Source: DATIHK01 sp035480775
GTDB taxonomy: Bacteria; Patescibacteriota; WWE3; UBA101185; UBA10185
DNA: 6,915 bases
Direction of reading: 5' to 3'
Assembly (NCBI GenBank): GCA_035480775.1
Contig: DATIHK010000006.1
Location: 1-6,915 of the forward strand
The position numbers were made by a program, and so were the translations under genes. The notes beneath the pieces are model-generated. The model was not told where the DNA came from and searched no databases. It worked only from the letters and a program-made list of their open reading frames with translations. Each line of letters starts with the position of its first letter. Position 1 is the stretch's first letter. Of this stretch, positions 4,902-6,915 are shown piece by piece.

Positions 4902-4976
4902 TGGAGGCCTGGATGGGAATTGCACCCATGTATACAAGTTTTGCAGACTCGCGCCTTACTACTTGGCTACCAGGCC
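4902..4976 (-). tRNA. tRNA-Cys(GCA), CCA encoded, unusual elbow
   Basis: A complete cloverleaf reads on the minus strand. The acceptor GGCCTGG/CCAGGCC has seven pairs. U8 and A9 are present. The D-arm GCC/GGC has A14, G15 and A21. The anticodon arm CGAGT/ACTTG carries loop CTGCAAA with anticodon GCA. The variable loop is TATAC, the T-stem ATGGG/CCCAT, the discriminator U73 and the 3' end an encoded CCA. U73 and GCA are the main cysteine identity elements. Two conserved elbow bases differ: the D-loop has G18-U19 instead of G18-G19, and the T-loop is TGCAATT, giving G55 in place of the U that becomes pseudouridine. All stems are intact (one G-U), so it does not look decayed. No clear promoter could be picked in the 64 bases before it. 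Confidence 0.93.
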
Positions 4977-5002
4977 TTATATTGGCAATATCACAAAATC
5001 TG

Positions 5003-5029
5003 TTGATATTTTACCATCACCATGATAAT
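5003..5029 (+). promoter_or_regulatory. Probable promoter of the PEGA/SH3b gene
   Basis: TTGATA (5003-5008, five of six) and GATAAT (5024-5029, five of six) are separated by 15 bases, shorter than ideal. An alternative -10, TAATTT, at 17 bases is a poorer match. Transcription would start about five bases before the ATG at 5041, so the gene would be nearly leaderless, in keeping with the absence of a Shine-Dalgarno. Confidence 0.4.
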
Positions 5030-5040
5030 TTAGTCTTAAG

Positions 5041-6204
5041 ATGCCTATTTCTACTATCGGTTCCGAAAATAAACTTAATATTTCAAAAATAATCATGATC
5101 GTTTTAGGTCTTTTAATAGTCGGGTTGGCGGCTTATTTTGGTAAAGGTGTTATTCAAGGACTAGGAAATTTAGGCGGAAGATCGGGTCTTTCAGTAACAG
5201 TACGCAACGGAGATGCCGAAGTTTATCTCAATAACAATCTAGCCGGAAAAACACCACTAGAAATTCAAACTGTTAAACCCGGCGACAACAAAGTAACTAT
5301 TAAAAACGGAACAAAAAGATACGAAACTTCTTTTACGTTTATTCCAAATTGGCACGTCGTAGTAATTCGCGATCTCGGAACTTCTGATGTTTTTTCGTCG
5401 GGCCAAAATACTTGGGTCGAAAAAACTGATGGTGGTTCGATGCTAAGTGTCATTTCGGATCCTGCAGGTGCCTCAGTTTTTATTGATAATACCGAAATCG
5501 GAAAAACTCCATATTCATCAGATAAATTAACCGAAGGCGAATACGATTTACGAATAGTCATGCCTGGTTACGAAGAAGAAGATGGTCGTATTAAAATTGC
5601 CAAAGGATATAAATTAAATATTGCGGCAAAGCTGTTTCCGGTTCCTGCTAAAACTCGCGTCGAATTAATGGAAGGCTCAACCAATTTATATAACGTAATT
5701 TCTGACAATCCATTAGTTTACTCTGATGCACAAAGCTGGGTTAATGCAGTTTTATATTGGAATCAAACTCGCGGAATTGATCTGGGCGGAACTGGAGTCA
5801 ACAAAGATAAAGTTTTTGATTTCTTACTAGACTATAACGGCGTTGTTTATAACAAAGACGGAGCTGCTGTGTTGGATGCAACTCAATACACGCAATTTAA
5901 AGATGCCAAAAAAGGTGCTTACTTAGGCAGATCTACCGACGGTCCAGGTTTAACAGATCCAGCTAAAAAGACTTTAGCAGCTTTGGGCGCAGCCGGTGGA
6001 ACTGGCCAAACAGCTACAATTGGAACAACTCCAACCGGATGGTTACGGGTTCGCAGCGCCGCCAGTATCGACGGAACTGAATTAGCAAAAGTTAACACTG
6101 GGGATTCATTTGCGATATTAGAAAAACAAACTGGTTGGGTAAAGATTAAAGTTTCTGACAGTATTTCAGGCTGGGTTTCAGCTGACTACGTTACCATAAA
6201 ATAA
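5041..6204 (+). CDS. Membrane-anchored protein with two PEGA domains and SH3b
   Basis: Residues 16-36 form a single membrane helix (ISKIIMIVLGLLIVGLAAYF), so the rest probably faces outward as a signal-anchored surface protein. PEGA-like domain 1 spans about 50-110 (VYLNNNLAGKTPLEI is the typical strand-turn). PEGA-like domain 2 spans about 135-200 (SDPAGASVFIDNTEIGKTP, followed by GEYDLRIVMPGYEEE). PEGA domains are found in surface proteins of many bacteria and are thought to mediate binding or assembly. Residues 205-310 are unassigned, and 311-330 is a Gly/Thr/Ala linker. The C-terminal 331-387 is an SH3b domain (GWLRVRSAASIDGTELAKV, then GWVKIKV and GWVSADYVTI), a fold usually linked to peptidoglycan or other cell-wall ligands. 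No enzyme domain is seen, so an envelope scaffold or wall-binding role is likely. The start has no Shine-Dalgarno. It converges on the TPR gene, with three bases between stops. Confidence 0.88.
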   Translation: MPISTIGSENKLNISKIIMIVLGLLIVGLAAYFGKGVIQGLGNLGGRSGLSVTVRNGDAEVYLNNNLAGKTPLEIQTVKPGDNKVTIKNGTKRYETSFTFIPNWHVVVIRDLGTSDVFSSGQNTWVEKTDGGSMLSVISDPAGASVFIDNTEIGKTPYSSDKLTEGEYDLRIVMPGYEEEDGRIKIAKGYKLNIAAKLFPVPAKTRVELMEGSTNLYNVISDNPLVYSDAQSWVNAVLYWNQTRGIDLGGTGVNKDKVFDFLLDYNGVVYNKDGAAVLDATQYTQFKDAKKGAYLGRSTDGPGLTDPAKKTLAALGAAGGTGQTATIGTTPTGWLRVRSAASIDGTELAKVNTGDSFAILEKQTGWVKIKVSDSISGWVSADYVTIK

Positions 6205-6207
6205 ATA

Positions 6208-6798
6208 TCATTTAAAAGCATCATTCCACTCTAAAAGATCCGGGCGAAGGCGCTTAACAACTTCCACATTTTTATTGTAATCTTCTGTCAATCCTAAGCG
6301 CTTTTCGTAGCGCGCGAGCAAAACATAAATTCCCACATCATTAGGCGAAATATTTTGAACTTTGCGATAAAAATCTTGAGCAATTTTTAAATAAGCTGAA
6401 TCCAAATTAGACAATCCCGTAGGAATATTTAAATCACCGTTCGCCAGAAAAAAATATAAAACCACTTCATTACGAATTGTAGCTAAATTTTTAGGGTTTA
6501 GATTGTAAGCATCTTGCAAATCTTTAAGAGCTAATCTTTTTATAATTTGGCGCTGAGTTTCGTCTGCCGTTGAAAGCTGGGCAATCCAAACTTTTGCCCG
6601 ACCACGATAGTACAAAGGTTCTTGTGGGTTTTTTTCGATTGCTTGGGTAGCTTGCACCAAAGCGCTTTGATAATCTCCTTGTGAAAGCAAGCTCTGAGCT
6701 GAAGTGTTATTTATATCTGCGAAATATATTGCAGCAAAATGCAGCATCGCAAAAAGATATAGCGCTGTGACGAGCGTAATTAGTAAAAATTTCTTCAC
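6208..6798 (-). CDS. Membrane-anchored TPR protein, 196 aa
   Basis: GTG 6798 is chosen because AAGGAG (6809-6804) lies five bases upstream, it overlaps the previous stop as GTGA, and the product then begins Met-Lys-Lys before a hydrophobic segment (residues 4-27, LLITLVTALYLFAMLHFAAIYFA). That segment is a signal anchor. The soluble part contains tetratricopeptide-type helix pairs: SAQSLLSQGDYQSALVQATQ (about 32-51) ending in AIEKNPQEP, YYRGRAKVWIAQ, LKDLQDAYNLNPKN and FYRKVQNISPND. The recurrent N-P/S-P turn after each pair is typical of TPR. TPRs bind partner proteins. The coupling to a polytopic membrane protein fits the common arrangement of O-antigen-ligase-like proteins with TPR partners or C-terminal TPR, although here they are two chains. 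A TTG at 6864 in the same frame would overlap the upstream gene by 70 bases and has no ribosome site. Confidence 0.85.
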   Translation of the reverse strand: MKKFLLITLVTALYLFAMLHFAAIYFADINNTSAQSLLSQGDYQSALVQATQAIEKNPQEPLYYRGRAKVWIAQLSTADETQRQIIKRLALKDLQDAYNLNPKNLATIRNEVVLYFFLANGDLNIPTGLSNLDSAYLKIAQDFYRKVQNISPNDVGIYVLLARYEKRLGLTEDYNKNVEVVKRLRPDLLEWNDAFK

Positions 6799-6915
6799 TC
6801 GGGCTCCTTTTCTAAATAAGCCAGTAAAAACCAAAAGAGCAAAGCTGTAGCCACCGTAGGCCAACTAAAAATATCAGTAGCATATAAAGCAATTAATGCT
6901 GGAGTCGCAACTAAG
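6795..6915 (-). CDS. C-terminus of a polytopic membrane protein (ligase-like?)
   Basis: The frame is open at the right edge and ends with TGA at 6797-6795, giving 39 residues. It reads as one or two very hydrophobic stretches (LVATPALIALYA and VATALLFWFLLAY) joined by TDIFSWPT, and finishes with a short charged tail ending EKEPE. A final transmembrane helix with an LFW-type core followed by a short cytoplasmic tail is typical of O-antigen ligase/polymerase-like proteins. The TPR gene directly downstream supports that idea. Too little is visible to call the family with certainty. The stop overlaps the next start as GTGA, indicating translational coupling. Confidence 0.7.
   Translation of the reverse strand, partial: LVATPALIALYATDIFSWPTVATALLFWFLLAYLEKEPE
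6799..6809 (-). promoter_or_regulatory. Ribosome site deciding the GTG start of the TPR gene
   Basis: AAGGAG at 6809-6804 is followed by five bases and GTG (6798). It sits inside the last codons of the upstream membrane-protein gene. It favours this GTG over the in-frame TTG at 6864, which has no such site and follows an in-frame TAG. Confidence 0.75.

Noticed and set aside
4901..5092. 63-codon plus-strand frame
   Set aside because: It runs antisense through the tRNA-Cys gene and into the PEGA gene in another frame, with no start signal.
1..6915. CRISPR array, insertion sequence, attachment site or long direct repeat
   Set aside because: No regularly spaced repeats, transposase or recombinase gene, or paired terminal repeats were seen. 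The only notable inverted repeats are the terminators and RNA stems described.

Overview
The window looks like chromosome from a small-genome, AT-leaning bacterium, most plausibly a Candidate Phyla Radiation (Patescibacteria) member. This placement is inferred from the short alanyl-tRNA synthetase that ends after its editing domain, the mix of apparently leaderless starts with a few strong Shine-Dalgarno sites, many short unrecognised genes, and a PEGA/SH3b envelope protein. TGA is used as a stop (end of alaS and of both right-end minus-strand genes), so the UGA-recoded CPR lineages are unlikely. A marker-gene tree would be needed to name the phylum.

Layout, left to right. Positions 1-315 (minus) carry the start of a tautomerase-like protein that runs off the left edge, with an extended -10 box placed so that its mRNA would be leaderless. 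Positions 415-911 (minus) are a two-gene unit with its own promoter, AGGAGG ribosome sites and terminator: a 140-residue single-pass membrane protein and a 21-residue lysine-rich peptide. Positions 974-4224 (minus) are the main operon: a sigma-70-type promoter, a compact T-box riboswitch, alaS, a 155-residue unrecognised alpha/beta protein coupled through an ATGA overlap, and a transglutaminase-like protein. Positions 4230-4891 (plus) are a divergently transcribed pair of small related barrel-like proteins closed by a strong terminator. Positions 4902-4976 (minus) encode tRNA-Cys(GCA) with an encoded CCA and an unusual D-loop/T-loop elbow. Positions 5041-6204 (plus) encode a membrane-anchored protein with two PEGA domains and a C-terminal SH3b domain. 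Positions 6208-6915 (minus) carry a membrane-anchored TPR protein, coupled by a GTGA overlap to the C-terminal end of a polytopic membrane protein that enters from the right edge.

The most notable element is the alaS leader. Its T-box sequence, a UGGU bulge complementary to the A73-CCA end expected of tRNA-Ala, an antiterminator and a competing terminator can all be drawn. Stem I is reduced to a hairpin of about 36 nt with a possible GCU alanine codon in its loop. The 3' arm of the terminator also contains the only Shine-Dalgarno candidate of alaS, and the U-tract directly abuts the start codon. One tRNA-sensing switch may therefore control both transcription and translation of a C-Ala-less AlaRS, and possibly the two genes downstream.
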